Origin: Nitrospirota bacterium
GTDB taxonomy: Bacteria; Nitrospirota; Thermodesulfovibrionia; Thermodesulfovibrionales; Dissulfurispiraceae
Direction: 5' to 3'
Assembly: GCA_040752355.1 (NCBI GenBank)
Contig: JBFMHE010000022.1
Span: 1-63,717 of the forward strand
Length of the DNA stretch: 63,717 bases
Shown here: piece by piece, positions 35,338 through 44,876 of the stretch
Layout of the letters: each line of letters starts with the position of its first letter
Numbering within the stretch: position 1 is the first letter of the stretch
The notes under the pieces: generated by a model
What the model saw: only the letters and a program-made list of their open reading frames with translations
Databases searched by the model: none
What the model was told of the DNA's origin: nothing
Made by a program: the position numbers and the translations under genes

Positions 35338-37002
35338 ATGGCGGAGCCGAGGCGCGACATAAAAGAAAAAATGAAGCTCCTCCGGGAAAGCTACCTCAGG
35401 CAGCTGCCCGAGAGAATCGAAGAGATGGACGCCTGCTGCGGGGGACTGAAGAAAGACCCCGGAGACAGGGAAATAGCGAAAAACCTGCACCGCCTGGCGC
35501 ATAGTATCAAAGGGTCGAGCGCCTCGTTCGGCTTCGGGGAAGTAAGCGCCGCAGCCCTGTCCCTGGACAAGCTCCTGAAGCCGTTTGTCGAGACCGGGAC
35601 ACAGCTTGCCGAGGGGCTCCTCCCCGACATCCTCGGCATCATTGATCGGCTGAAGAGCGCAGTCGAGCTCATGAACCAGAGACATCTGGAAGAGGCCGCT
35701 GCCATCGTCTCGGACCAGATACGCCAGGAGATCGCCGAGCGGGCGGAGAGGCGACTGGTATTCATAGCAGAGGGCGACCCCTCGCTGCTCAAAGAGCTCT
35801 CGGAGCAGATACACCAGTTCGGCTACGATGTCGCGGTGTTCAGCCGGTTCGACGAGCTCAGCGATGCGATAGGGGAAAAGAGCCCTTCCGCCGTGGTGCT
35901 CGACTTCGAGCTGCCCGAGGGGGTCCGGTCGGAGCCTGCAACGGTCATCACTATACGGAACAGGCTGGGCAACGGGATTCCCGCCATATTCATTTCGGAA
36001 CGAGACGACATTACTGCCAGGCTTCAGGCCGTAAAAGCGGGCTCCGACGCCTATTTCGTAAAACCGGTGAATATCACCGACCTGATGGACAAACTCGATT
36101 CGCTCACCACGAGCAGGGTGTCCGAGCCGTATAAAATCCTGATCGTCGATGACGAGCCTGAGCTCGCCGCCTATCACGCGCTTATCCTCCAGGAAGCGGG
36201 CATGGCCACCGAAATCGTCAACGAGCCCCTGCAGGTGTTCGAACGGCTCTTCGAGTTCGGGCCGGATCTGATCCTTATGGATATGTATATGCCTGAATGC
36301 GACGGGATGGAGCTCGCCAAGACCATCCGGCAGATGGGGGCGTACTTCAGTATCCCCATTGTATTCCTTTCGGGTGAAACCAATATCGATAAGCAGCTGT
36401 CAGCCATGCGGATGGGGGGAGACGAGTTCCTGACAAAACCGATAAAGCCGGACCATCTCATCTCCTCCGTTGCCATAAGGGCCGAGCGTATGAGGACCAT
36501 ACGATCATTCATGGAGAGGGACAGCCTGACCGGGCTGCTGAACCACACGAGGACAAAGCTCCAGCTCGATATCGCCGTAACCCGTGCGCGGAGGCTGGGC
36601 GCGCACATGGCGTTCGCCATGATCGACATAGACCGGTTCAAGACGGTCAACGATACGTACGGCCACCCGACGGGCGACAGGGTCATCACCGGTCTGTCGC
36701 GGCTCTTGCAGCAGCGGCTCCGGAAGACCGACATCATCGGACGGTACGGGGGCGAGGAGTTCGCCGTCGTGCTCAACGAGACCAACGCCCATTACGCAAA
36801 GAAGATGCTCGACGAGCTTCGCACCATCTTCTCACAGATCAAGTTCAGGCACCAGGACAAGGAGTTTTCCGTAACCTTCAGCGCCGGTGTGGCGGTCTAC
36901 CCGGAATTCGAAGACGCCGAAACCATCGGCGACGCTGCCGACAAAGCGCTGTATGAAGCCAAGCGCAGCGGGAGGAACAGGGTTATCATAGCACCGGGGT
37001 GA
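35338..37002 (+). CDS. Diguanylate cyclase with Hpt and two receiver domains
   Basis: 554 residues: Hpt (His 55 in LAHSIKGSSASF), REC1 (about 138-255; phospho-Asp region VVLDFELPEG), REC2 (about 262-380; VDDEPEL, LILMDMYMPECDG) and GGDEF (about 395-554) with DSLTGLLN, DIDRFKTVNDTYGH and the intact active site RYGGEEF. RKTD five residues before it is the inhibitory c-di-GMP site. It makes c-di-GMP from GTP. WspR has only one REC; an N-terminal Hpt is unusual and could receive phosphate from the CheA receiver. Starts 3 nt after the previous gene. Confidence 0.93.
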   Translation: MAEPRRDIKEKMKLLRESYLRQLPERIEEMDACCGGLKKDPGDREIAKNLHRLAHSIKGSSASFGFGEVSAAALSLDKLLKPFVETGTQLAEGLLPDILGIIDRLKSAVELMNQRHLEEAAAIVSDQIRQEIAERAERRLVFIAEGDPSLLKELSEQIHQFGYDVAVFSRFDELSDAIGEKSPSAVVLDFELPEGVRSEPATVITIRNRLGNGIPAIFISERDDITARLQAVKAGSDAYFVKPVNITDLMDKLDSLTTSRVSEPYKILIVDDEPELAAYHALILQEAGMATEIVNEPLQVFERLFEFGPDLILMDMYMPECDGMELAKTIRQMGAYFSIPIVFLSGETNIDKQLSAMRMGGDEFLTKPIKPDHLISSVAIRAERMRTIRSFMERDSLTGLLNHTRTKLQLDIAVTRARRLGAHMAFAMIDIDRFKTVNDTYGHPTGDRVITGLSRLLQQRLRKTDIIGRYGGEEFAVVLNETNAHYAKKMLDELRTIFSQIKFRHQDKEFSVTFSAGVAVYPEFEDAETIGDAADKALYEAKRSGRNRVIIAPG

Positions 37003-37054
37003 TCATCGCGGTTCCCCGTGCCGCCAGCCCTGCTCCGCACAAGGCAGCGGGACC

Positions 37055-37675
37055 TCACCCGGGAAACTGATTGCGCTCCCTGTACGCGAAGAGCGTGAAA
37101 TCATAGGCCATCCTGTCGTGCCTCAGGGAAACATGGGGAGAGAGATTGCTAAGTGCAAAGGAGAGCATCTCTCCCGGCGAGGTGTAGTGCAGCTCGAAAT
37201 CCCGGTGCGGGTTGTGCGAGGAGAGTGCATTGAAGGCGAGGCCGGTCCGGCAGTGCGGAAAGAGCTTCAGCAGCGTATTCCTGATCGTCTCGTCGAGCCC
37301 CTGGACCTCCAGGTTGAAAACGCCGCAGAGAATGATGTAGTCGAACTCCTCGGCGAGCTCCTCCTTCTCGATATCGAAGACCCTGAAATCCGCGTCCGGA
37401 TACTTCTCCTCGGCGAGGGCGATCAGCTTCTCGTTGATATCGAAGCCCGCGTACTCCACCTGGAGCCCCTGCTCTTTGAGGAACTGATAGAAATCGCCCT
37501 TGCCGCAGCCGTAGTCGAGGACCCGCTTGCCGTTGATATCGCCGATATCGAGCATCGCCCGGTAGTGCATGACCTGTCCTGCGGACGACCACCGCACCGC
37601 CTCGGGCCGGTCGCCATGAAGCATGAGGTTTTTATCGAAAAATGATATGACGTACTCTTTCGAAAGCTCGTCCAT
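37055..37675 (-). CDS. Class I SAM-dependent methyltransferase
   Basis: 206 residues. The SAM motif is VLDYGCGKGDFYQFLKEQG, with FDINEKLIALAEEKYP as motif II and DYIILCGVFNLEV as motif post-I. Substrate unknown. Convergent with the diguanylate cyclase. Confidence 0.85.
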   Translation of the reverse strand: MDELSKEYVISFFDKNLMLHGDRPEAVRWSSAGQVMHYRAMLDIGDINGKRVLDYGCGKGDFYQFLKEQGLQVEYAGFDINEKLIALAEEKYPDADFRVFDIEKEELAEEFDYIILCGVFNLEVQGLDETIRNTLLKLFPHCRTGLAFNALSSHNPHRDFELHYTSPGEMLSFALSNLSPHVSLRHDRMAYDFTLFAYRERNQFPG

Positions 37676-37800
37676 GCCCGCACCGCCCTCCCTTCCGTAA
37701 TTGCACGTGCCGCCCCGAGAGAGCGCCGTTCTGCAGCGGCGCTGCTACCCGGGCGCTGCCGGCTGCCCCTCTTCGCATTATAGTCCCTTCGGTGCGGCGA

Positions 37801-37849
37801 GATAAAGTCTCTCTGCCATGCTCCTCCCGGAGGAGGAGAAAACTTTATC
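37801..37849. repeat. Nested inverted repeat upstream of the Cys-rich gene
   Basis: gataaagt at 37801 pairs with actttatc at 37842; inside, ctcctcc pairs with ggaggag. It lies in the divergent interval between the methyltransferase and the Cys-rich gene, just before a TATACT box (about 37863). Could be an operator or cruciform. The rest of 37676-37960 shows no gene. Confidence 0.5.
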
Positions 37850-37960
37850 GCTTTCGTATATACTATACCTGCTGCGCAAGCAGAGCAGTTGGTTGTAAGC
37901 CGTATCAATCCTCAACCGCAAGCCTGCCGGAGGTTTTGCTTCACAACAGGATGTTCAATC

Positions 37961-38365
37961 ATGAGGAACAAAAAAGCAGTCGATAAGGCCACCATTGCCT
38001 GGTGGGCGGAGCTCAAGAACTACAAAAAAGACAACTGGTGCTGCACGCTCCTCAAGGAGAGCGCGATGGAGGAGCATTTCAAATTCGAGTTTGAGGACGT
38101 GGTGCGTATCAAATTCGATATCAACTTCTGCTGCCATTGCGGCTCCCCGGTGCGGGAGGGAGTCACCCGGGAAAAAGACGGAAAAGAGGACTGGTGCTGC
38201 AGGCTCCTGAGAAACATCAACCTGGAACGTATCGAATTCAGGAGAGCCGGGGCCGCACTCTCACCGGTGCAGTTCAACCATTGCTTCTACTGCGGCAAGG
38301 AGTTGAAAAAGCAGAACGACGAGGGTAAGGCGGAGAGGAAGGAAAAGGACGACAAGCGCGGCTGA
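37961..38365 (+). CDS. Cysteine-rich protein with duplicated WCCxLL...CxxCG module
   Basis: 134 residues from ATG 37961 (MRNKKAVDKATI). Two similar units are seen: NWCCTLLKES ... FNFCCHCGSP-like, and DWCCRLLRNI ... FNHCFYCGKE. The C-terminal 20 residues are almost all charged. Each unit could bind one zinc. I do not recognise the family. An in-frame ATG at 37889 would add 24 residues without a better ribosome site. Confidence 0.65.
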   Translation: MRNKKAVDKATIAWWAELKNYKKDNWCCTLLKESAMEEHFKFEFEDVVRIKFDINFCCHCGSPVREGVTREKDGKEDWCCRLLRNINLERIEFRRAGAALSPVQFNHCFYCGKELKKQNDEGKAERKEKDDKRG

Positions 38366-38384
38366 ACAAGACATGCGACGATGC

Positions 38385-39308
38385 CTATGCCCGCTGCTGT
38401 CCGAGCTGAAGAAGAACGATCGAGGCTATGACGATAAGGGCGCCCGCCGCCTGCACCCCCTCCATGAGCTCGCCGAGGAGGAAGTAAGCGATAATCCCGG
38501 CCATCACCGGCTCGAGTGTCGCGGTGATGCTCGCGTGCGTGGCGTGTATCCGCTTGATCCCCTCGTTATACAGCCCGAAGGGAAGGACCGTGCCGAAGAT
38601 GCCGACAAACCCAACGGCTATCCATACCATGCCGTCGTGCCGGTGGATACCCGCAGCGATGGCCGAGAAGGCCGAGAAGGGCGGATAGGCGATGTTCCAG
38701 ATGACGGCTGCGACGAGCAGCGCAGAGGTAACGACCGGCCAGGGCGCATAGGTACGCATACCGTACTCGCTCCTGAGAGAGTAAAGAGCGAAGGCGGCAG
38801 CCGAAGCCAGTCCTGACATGATCCCCGCCCTGTTCATGCCCACCAGATCGAAATTCCAGACCCCCGCCATGAGCGCGCAGCCCAGCACCGCACCGATGAG
38901 CGCACCGGCGGTGATCACGGTGATCTTCGCGCGCGTAAAAAGCACGGAGTACAAGGCGATCAGCACCGGCGCCTGATACTGCAGAAGAATCGCCGCTGCC
39001 ACCTGTATCCTGCTGATCGCAAAAAGATAGGTGAACTGCGCTACGGCAAGGGCCGCGCCGAGGGCGAGAAAATAGATGCGGTCATGGCCTCCGCTGCCGA
39101 GCAGGGGCCGGAGGAGCGGACGTCTTCCGAGCAGCCCCCAGGCGACCAAGACGGAGGCGGCAATCGTGGTCCTGAGCTGTACGAGCTCAAAAGGGGATAT
39201 CCCGTTCTGAAAGAGGAATTTCGCTGCCGAGCCCGATGCCGCCCAGAGCATCGCGGCGAGGACGACAGAGAGATACCCGAGCCGGGAGGAAAGAGGAGCG
39301 TGTTTCAT
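38385..39308 (-). CDS. EamA/DMT family transporter
   Basis: 307 residues with about ten membrane helices in two EamA halves: start LGYLSVVLAAMLWAASGSAA, and second half near AGLASA/ALYSLRSEYG. It exports metabolites, as in the RhaT/YdcZ group; substrate unknown. Start at ATG 39308 with GAGG upstream; the frame is open well upstream but covers the histidine-kinase relic on the other strand. Confidence 0.87.
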   Translation of the reverse strand: MKHAPLSSRLGYLSVVLAAMLWAASGSAAKFLFQNGISPFELVQLRTTIAASVLVAWGLLGRRPLLRPLLGSGGHDRIYFLALGAALAVAQFTYLFAISRIQVAAAILLQYQAPVLIALYSVLFTRAKITVITAGALIGAVLGCALMAGVWNFDLVGMNRAGIMSGLASAAAFALYSLRSEYGMRTYAPWPVVTSALLVAAVIWNIAYPPFSAFSAIAAGIHRHDGMVWIAVGFVGIFGTVLPFGLYNEGIKRIHATHASITATLEPVMAGIIAYFLLGELMEGVQAAGALIVIASIVLLQLGQQRA

Positions 39309-39380
39309 AGGTTCAGTATCCTCTACTATACTCACCGGCGCCGGTGTTGTAAACCGATCGACCCGCCCCTCTCTTATGCC

Positions 39381-39590
39381 ATTACCGGCGCCGGCATCCC
39401 CCGGGATATCGTCGACAATATCTTCGATCCCTTCTTCACCACCAGGACCTACCGCTTCGGCATGGGCCTGCCGCTGGTAAAGCAGATCGTGGTCGAGCAC
39501 CTGGGAGAGGTGGAAGTGGAAAGCGCAGCAGGGAAAGGAACGACCTTCCGGCTCGTCTTCCCTGTACGGTGGATGGAAAAGAGCCGGTAG
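39381..39590 (+). pseudogene. C-terminal remnant of a sensor histidine kinase
   Basis: About 70 codons matching the end of a kinase ATPase domain: ITGAGIPRDIVDNIFDPFFT (G1 and F boxes), GMGLPLVKQIVVEHLGEV (G2) and GKGTTFRLVFPV. The DxGxGI aspartate is replaced (TGAG). The N, dimerisation and sensor parts are absent because the EamA gene lies immediately upstream on the other strand. Not functional. Confidence 0.75.
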
Positions 39591-39612
39591 GTCATTGCAG
39601 CTACTGAGCGGG

Positions 39613-40806
39613 TCAGCGTCCGGAAGGATACTTAATGAAGAGGCTGAGGGCAAGCCCTGCCAGGGGCAGGACCATGATCGACTTCAGGGCGAAGGGGACG
39701 CCGAAATGGTCGGCGATGATGCCGAGGATGGTCACCCCGACGCCGCCGGTGCCGATGGCGAAGCCGACCATAAGGCCCGAGGCGACGCCGAGATTGCCGG
39801 GGAGAAGCCGCTGGGCCATAACCACGGTGACCGAGAAGGTCGAGATGAGCACCATGCCGAAGAGCCCGAGCGCGAGCACCAGGAGGCTTCCCTTTACCAT
39901 GAAAATGAAGGGGAACATGAGAGTGCTCAGGATCATCGAGAGGACGAGATACCGCTTGTGGCCCCACCGGTCGGCGAGCGGAGAGCCGATGATCGTGCCG
40001 GCCACGCCGCCCAGGAGAAATACCGAGACGAGCTGTCCTGCATACAGAGGGTCGCCCTTGAGGTAATCGATGTAATAGAAAGGGATATACGTCATGATGC
40101 CGGCGTGGGCCCAGGACCGGATGATCACGGTCCCTATGAGGACCACCAACGAGACCGGGATCCTCCTGCGCGATGTCCTTACTGCCGCGGCAGCGTGCTC
40201 CCGCACCGCTTCCGGCACCGCTATGGAGCTCCGGAGCACGGCGAGGGCTGCCAGGAAGAGCAGCGAAAAGATCATCATCAGGGGCAGCCACGAAAAGCCG
40301 AGGCGGGTCACGATGGAGAGCGCGATCATCGGCGCTATGGCGAAGCCGAAATAGCCTCCCACCGAAAAAACAGCCATGCCCGTAGCAGCCCTCGTTCCGG
40401 TGAAGTAGGAGGCGGTCTTGAATCCTTCCGGATGGTAGGCGGCAACGCCGAGTCCGCTGAGGATGACGAGGAGCATGATAAGCGCCACGTTCGTCGGCAG
40501 CGCTACCAGCGAGAAGCCGCCTCCCGCAACGAGAACGCCGAGAGGGAGCAGAAAGGGTCTTCCCTTGCGGTCGGACAGGAGGCCGAAGAGGGGTTGAATG
40601 ACCGACGAGGTGACATTCGAGGCGAGCAGAAGCAGCCCTGCCGTCGAGTACGAGAGCGCGAGCCGCTCCTTCAGGAAGGGCAGGATCGCAGGGAGCGCGC
40701 CCTGGTATATATCGGTGACGAAGTGCCCCAGGGAAAGGACGAGGAGCGCTTTCAGGTTGAATTCTCTGGCCTCCGGCGTGTTCACGGTCGCGTAGCACCC
40801 TGGCAT
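39613..40806 (-). CDS. MFS transporter, fosmidomycin-resistance (Fsr) type
   Basis: 397 residues, twelve predicted membrane helices. LSLGHFVTDIYQGALPAILPF at the N-terminus, GLLSDRKGRPFLLPLGV (the MFS A-motif) and AAYHPEGFKTASYFTG are typical of the Fsr subgroup. Likely drug or metabolite efflux. The gene ends 22 nt past the kinase remnant. Confidence 0.88.
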   Translation of the reverse strand: MPGCYATVNTPEAREFNLKALLVLSLGHFVTDIYQGALPAILPFLKERLALSYSTAGLLLLASNVTSSVIQPLFGLLSDRKGRPFLLPLGVLVAGGGFSLVALPTNVALIMLLVILSGLGVAAYHPEGFKTASYFTGTRAATGMAVFSVGGYFGFAIAPMIALSIVTRLGFSWLPLMMIFSLLFLAALAVLRSSIAVPEAVREHAAAAVRTSRRRIPVSLVVLIGTVIIRSWAHAGIMTYIPFYYIDYLKGDPLYAGQLVSVFLLGGVAGTIIGSPLADRWGHKRYLVLSMILSTLMFPFIFMVKGSLLVLALGLFGMVLISTFSVTVVMAQRLLPGNLGVASGLMVGFAIGTGGVGVTILGIIADHFGVPFALKSIMVLPLAGLALSLFIKYPSGR

Positions 40807-40931
40807 TCATTCGAACGTATGCGCTGCGACTAGTCACCGCGCAATCAGATATACTACGCCCCCGGAGGCGCTTTTTGCAAAACGTTTCTCCTCATCGCCT
40901 ATTTAAGGTAATATGAAAGGCAGGAGGGACT

Positions 40932-41576
40932 ATGCTCAGGCGCCAGATCGCCGTCGGTGATATCCACGGCTGCTTCGATCTGCTCAAAGCTCTTGTCGAC
41001 CATGTCATCGCCTTCGATCCCGGCGGGGATATGCTGGTCTTTCTCGGCGATTACATCGACCGCGGCCGGATGAGCAGGGAGGTGGTCGCCTACGTATCGG
41101 CCCTGCGCGAGAACTATCCGGACCGCGTCGTCCTGCTCAAGGGCAACCACGAAGAGCTCGCCTTGCATGCGCTCGCGGAGACCGGACAGGACAGAGAGAG
41201 GGCCCTCTGGCGGCTGAATGCAGGCGACGACACGATCTCCAGCTACGGTACGATCGACGAGGCGCGGGACGTTCTCCTCCCTTTTATCGAGTCGCTGGAG
41301 CTCTCCTACGAGACCGATACGCACCTCTTCGTCCACGGCGGCATCCCCTCGGGCAAAGAGCTGCATACCGCCTCTCTCGAAGATCTCCTCTGGGACAGGA
41401 GCCTTTCGTACCAGGGTGAAAAGATACTCGTGGTGGGCCATACGCCGAAGAGCAGGGTGGCGAGATTCAATAACGGCAAGATTATCTGCATCGATACGGG
41501 CGCCTACATGACCGGCATTCTCTCTGCCTACGATGTCATAAACGATACCGTCTACACCGCGAAGAGCGGAAAATAG
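40932..41576 (+). CDS. Metallophosphatase (PrpA/ApaH-like serine/threonine phosphatase)
   Basis: 214 residues, AGGAGG before the ATG. Phosphoesterase motifs: AVGDIHGCFDLL (GDxHG), VFLGDYIDRG (GDxxDRG), LLKGNHEE (GNHE), FVHGGIPS and VVGHTPKS with the last His. It dephosphorylates proteins or dinucleoside polyphosphates. Ends one base before the convergent neighbour. Confidence 0.93.
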   Translation: MLRRQIAVGDIHGCFDLLKALVDHVIAFDPGGDMLVFLGDYIDRGRMSREVVAYVSALRENYPDRVVLLKGNHEELALHALAETGQDRERALWRLNAGDDTISSYGTIDEARDVLLPFIESLELSYETDTHLFVHGGIPSGKELHTASLEDLLWDRSLSYQGEKILVVGHTPKSRVARFNNGKIICIDTGAYMTGILSAYDVINDTVYTAKSGK

Positions 41577-42863
41577 TCAGCGGGGATGCCACCGCTCCCG
41601 GTGTGCGGCATGGGTCTTGAGGTAGGCTCCGGGCTTGAAGAAGGTGTCGTAAAACTCCAGGTCGAGATGGTGCGCCTGCAGATACGTTATGAGGAAGATC
41701 GAAGGCACCGTCCCCGGAAACTTTCCGAACGTATCGAAGATGTACCGGGCCTGGAGCGCCACGCACTCCCTGAACTCCTCGCTATGCACCGGGGCGGCGG
41801 AGCGCACCTTGCGGGAATCTTTCCAGGGACCGGGGGTCTCGGGGTGGAAGGGGCCGCCGGGACCGAACTTCCGCTCCGCCACCGCCTCGACCGCCGCGCG
41901 CATGTCCGCGTAATGGGGAGGACAGTATCCTTCCATGACGCCCTCCAGGCCCGTGGGATTCGGATAGGGCCAGCGCTCGTCCTTATCGTACCTGAAGCCG
42001 AGGCCGGGCACATCGGGATTGCCGCTGGCCCCGAGCACGCTGAAGGCGTCGACACCGTTGAACATCCACCCGCCGAGCCCCATCGCCTGCAGCATGAGCG
42101 CGCCGGCATAGCAGCTTATCGCCAGCTCCGTCGTCAGTTCTGCCATCGACCACTGTTCGACGAAGGTGAGCGGCCAGGTGTTGTTCACCTCCACGATAGT
42201 GTTGAATCGCTCGATGCCGGGGATCGGGCGCCGGTTGATATCGTCCATCACCACAAGGCCGTTCTGGAGCATGTAGCAGAGATTGAGGAGCACATGCTGC
42301 GCGAGGTCGCCGACAGGGATGACGAGGAGCGTTCCGGGCTGGTTCACTACCCAGGTGTTGTGCGGCTCGATGTACGGCACTTCAGGCGGAACTTTTAACC
42401 TGCCGTCCTGGATTTTCCTGACCCGGCTCTTGAGGGCGCCCACTGCCGCCCCGAGATCGAGAGTGCCGTCCGCCTCACGTTCGGCAAAGGCCGGGGCATC
42501 GCGGGCATCCAGAAGATACACGCCCTCGTCATCGGTGAAAAAAGTCATGCTCGTATGGAAGCCTGCTGCCGAGGGAAAGGTACGTCCGCCCGCAGCGCCG
42601 GCATAGTTGGAGAGATGCGGCGCATAGCGTGCAGCGCGGAAGATGAGGTGATGCCACGACGTATTGCAGCCGCACGCAGCTACGACGAGCAGTTTTTCGA
42701 GCTCGGAAAGGGGGAGCGGAGCATGCCCGGAGCGGTACGCAAAGACGCCGTCCGGGATCTCGGCGCCCATGAAAAACCTTCGCGAGCGGCGGCCCAGCAG
42801 GGCATCGATCAGTCCGAAAGAGAGCATATCCTGAAATCCGGGAGGCACTTCGGGGTATTCCAT
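41577..42863 (-). CDS. Nitroreductase-like protein
   Basis: 428 residues from ATG 42863 (GGGAG upstream). The start resembles flavin nitroreductases: DALLGRRSRRFFMGAEIPDG and PLPLSELEKLLVVAACGCNT. The rest is longer than classic members and has no close family I can name. FMN-binding Arg/Ser appear retained. Substrate unknown. The frame is open upstream for 40 residues, but no ribosome site is there. Confidence 0.6.
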   Translation of the reverse strand: MEYPEVPPGFQDMLSFGLIDALLGRRSRRFFMGAEIPDGVFAYRSGHAPLPLSELEKLLVVAACGCNTSWHHLIFRAARYAPHLSNYAGAAGGRTFPSAAGFHTSMTFFTDDEGVYLLDARDAPAFAEREADGTLDLGAAVGALKSRVRKIQDGRLKVPPEVPYIEPHNTWVVNQPGTLLVIPVGDLAQHVLLNLCYMLQNGLVVMDDINRRPIPGIERFNTIVEVNNTWPLTFVEQWSMAELTTELAISCYAGALMLQAMGLGGWMFNGVDAFSVLGASGNPDVPGLGFRYDKDERWPYPNPTGLEGVMEGYCPPHYADMRAAVEAVAERKFGPGGPFHPETPGPWKDSRKVRSAAPVHSEEFRECVALQARYIFDTFGKFPGTVPSIFLITYLQAHHLDLEFYDTFFKPGAYLKTHAAHRERWHPR

Positions 42864-43056
42864 GGTAGTCTCCCGACAGGCGGAATCCGTTACAGGTTTA
42901 TTACAAGAATGACCAACGCTGCTGCGCTGAACGATCTTCGAGCAGTTAGCTACATTATTCCACATATCTGCTGCCCTGTCCATCGGTGAAACCCATTGTC
43001 CGAACCTTCGGATCCCTCTTTATAGAGAAAGCTCGAATCATGTTATAGTAAAGGAT

Positions 43057-44439
43057 ATGAGATTTGATGAATTGAATATTCCAGAACCGATCCTCGAAGG
43101 GATAAGGGCCGCAGGATTTGTCGAGTGTACCCCTGTTCAGGCGCTGACCCTTCCCGAAATGTTGCGCGGCAGGGACATCGCTGCCCAGGCGCAGACCGGC
43201 ACCGGCAAGACCGCGGCGTTCCTTATCGCCATATTCTCGCGCATGCTCTCCCTGCCGTCACCCGGCACCGGGCCCTCGCCCCGGGCGCTCATCGTCGCGC
43301 CGACGCGCGAGCTCGTCGCCCAGATCGATGCAGAGGCGAAGCTCCTGGGAGGCTCGGCGGGATTCAGGATTCTCCCGGTCTTCGGCGGCATCGATTACCG
43401 TGAGCAGCGCGAACAGCTCGCCAAGGGAGTCGATGTGCTCATCGGCACGCCGGGCCGCCTCATCGATTACCTGAAGCAGAAGGTCTACAGTCTGAAGAAA
43501 ACGCAGTTCCTCGTCATCGACGAGGCCGACCGGATGTTCGACATGGGTTTCATCGCCGATCTCCGCTTTATCCTCAGGCGCATGTCTCCCTATGATCAGC
43601 GGCAATCGATGCTCTTCTCCGCCACCCTGACCACCAGGGTCATGGAGCTCTGCTACGAGCATATGAACAACCCCGAACGCTTCACGGTCACGCCGGACAA
43701 GATAACGGTGGAGCAGATCGAGCAGCAGATTTACCATGTGGGCAAGTCCGAGAAGTTCGGCCTGCTCCTCGGCCTGCTCAGGCGGGAGCCCGACGGCCGG
43801 TATATCATCTTCTGCAACATGAAGGTCACGGCAGAGAGGATAAAGGATCTCCTGAACGCCAACGGCTTCCCTGCCGCGGCCATCACGGGCGATATCGACC
43901 AGAAGAAGAGGTTCAAGGTACTCTCGCACTTCAAGGAGGGCGAGATTCCGATCCTGATCGCCACCGATGTCGCCAGCCGGGGGCTCCATGTAGAAGGGGT
44001 TACCCACGTAATCAACTACGACCTGCCGCAGGACGCGGATGATTATGTACACCGTATCGGCAGGACCGGCCGGGCCGGGGCCGAGGGCAAGGCGATCAGC
44101 CTCGCCTGCGAGGACTGCGTGCTGTCGCTTCCCGACATCGAGGACTACATCAAGCAGAAGATTCCCGTCGCTCCGTTCGATGACGAGCTCGTCATCACCG
44201 ACTACAAACGGCCCGCGCGAAAACGGGACCTGGGTTCTCCGAGGGGGACTGGAGGGCCGAAACGGAACCAGGGAAGGAGAGAGCAAAGAAAACCCGACAG
44301 AGGGCGGCCGCCTGTTACCGCAGCAGCAGAAAAGCCTGCCGGGGGCTCTTCCGAAAAGAAAAAGCGCCCGCGCCGGAGGAAAAGGAAGGGGGGCAGCCCC
44401 GAACAGGGTTCCCCTCTGACGAACACCCCCGGAGCATAA
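43057..44439 (+). CDS. rhlE: DEAD-box RNA helicase (RhlE-like)
   Basis: 460 residues. Motifs in order: Q motif with CTPVQALTLPEML, Walker A AQTGTGKTAAF, PTRELVAQ, TPGRLIDYL, VIDEADRMFDMGF, SAT, and HRIGRTGRAG. The last 75 residues are Lys/Arg/Gly/Pro-rich and probably bind RNA. It remodels RNA in ribosome assembly or decay. TATAGT lies 7 nt upstream of the ATG, preceded by an extended TG; an AAGGA overlaps the gap. Confidence 0.93.
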   Translation: MRFDELNIPEPILEGIRAAGFVECTPVQALTLPEMLRGRDIAAQAQTGTGKTAAFLIAIFSRMLSLPSPGTGPSPRALIVAPTRELVAQIDAEAKLLGGSAGFRILPVFGGIDYREQREQLAKGVDVLIGTPGRLIDYLKQKVYSLKKTQFLVIDEADRMFDMGFIADLRFILRRMSPYDQRQSMLFSATLTTRVMELCYEHMNNPERFTVTPDKITVEQIEQQIYHVGKSEKFGLLLGLLRREPDGRYIIFCNMKVTAERIKDLLNANGFPAAAITGDIDQKKRFKVLSHFKEGEIPILIATDVASRGLHVEGVTHVINYDLPQDADDYVHRIGRTGRAGAEGKAISLACEDCVLSLPDIEDYIKQKIPVAPFDDELVITDYKRPARKRDLGSPRGTGGPKRNQGRREQRKPDRGRPPVTAAAEKPAGGSSEKKKRPRRRKRKGGSPEQGSPLTNTPGA

Positions 44440-44471
44440 CTGCTCACCGGGGCCGTGGAGTGAACGGCCGT

Positions 44472-44687
44472 ATGAAGTATGCGACCATGAGCAGGGTCGA
44501 GCTCGAAGCGGCGCTGAAACGGCTGCGCCACGACCCCGAAGATCTCGAGGAGACGATCAGCTTCAATTTGATGTTCACGGCAGACCATATCGGCGGCAGC
44601 CAGGTGAGAAAGGACCAGGAGAGCCTCATGAAGCTCAAGGAAGAGATCGAGCGGATCGAAGCGCTCCTGGCGAGAGCGGAGCAGTAA
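44472..44687 (+). CDS. Small acidic-basic helical hypothetical protein
   Basis: 71 residues from ATG 44472, with GGAG about 11 nt upstream (a GTG at 44460 is also open). Two helices flank SFNLMFTADHIGG; the C-terminal half (KDQESLMKLKEEIERIEAL) is likely coiled coil. No family recognised. It follows rhlE by 32 nt and could be co-transcribed. Confidence 0.65.
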   Translation: MKYATMSRVELEAALKRLRHDPEDLEETISFNLMFTADHIGGSQVRKDQESLMKLKEEIERIEALLARAEQ

Positions 44688-44876
44688 CGCGCCATCCGGT
44701 CAGCCTCTTTTTGCGGCCCGCCACCTCTTCTTGATCGTCAGCACAATATGTGATAGTGTTATGCGAGGAGGGCAGCTCCTCCCTCCTCCTGTTGCGGAAC
44801 CAGGCGCGTATCACGGCGTTCCGGGCGCCGCACAGCATACCACAGCATACCGATGAAGAAGAAAGGGAGGTACCGT

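Noticed and set aside
33427-36177. Frame of over 900 codons on the minus strand
   Set aside because: Antisense to cheA, the REC gene and the cyclase, all of which have clear domain motifs.
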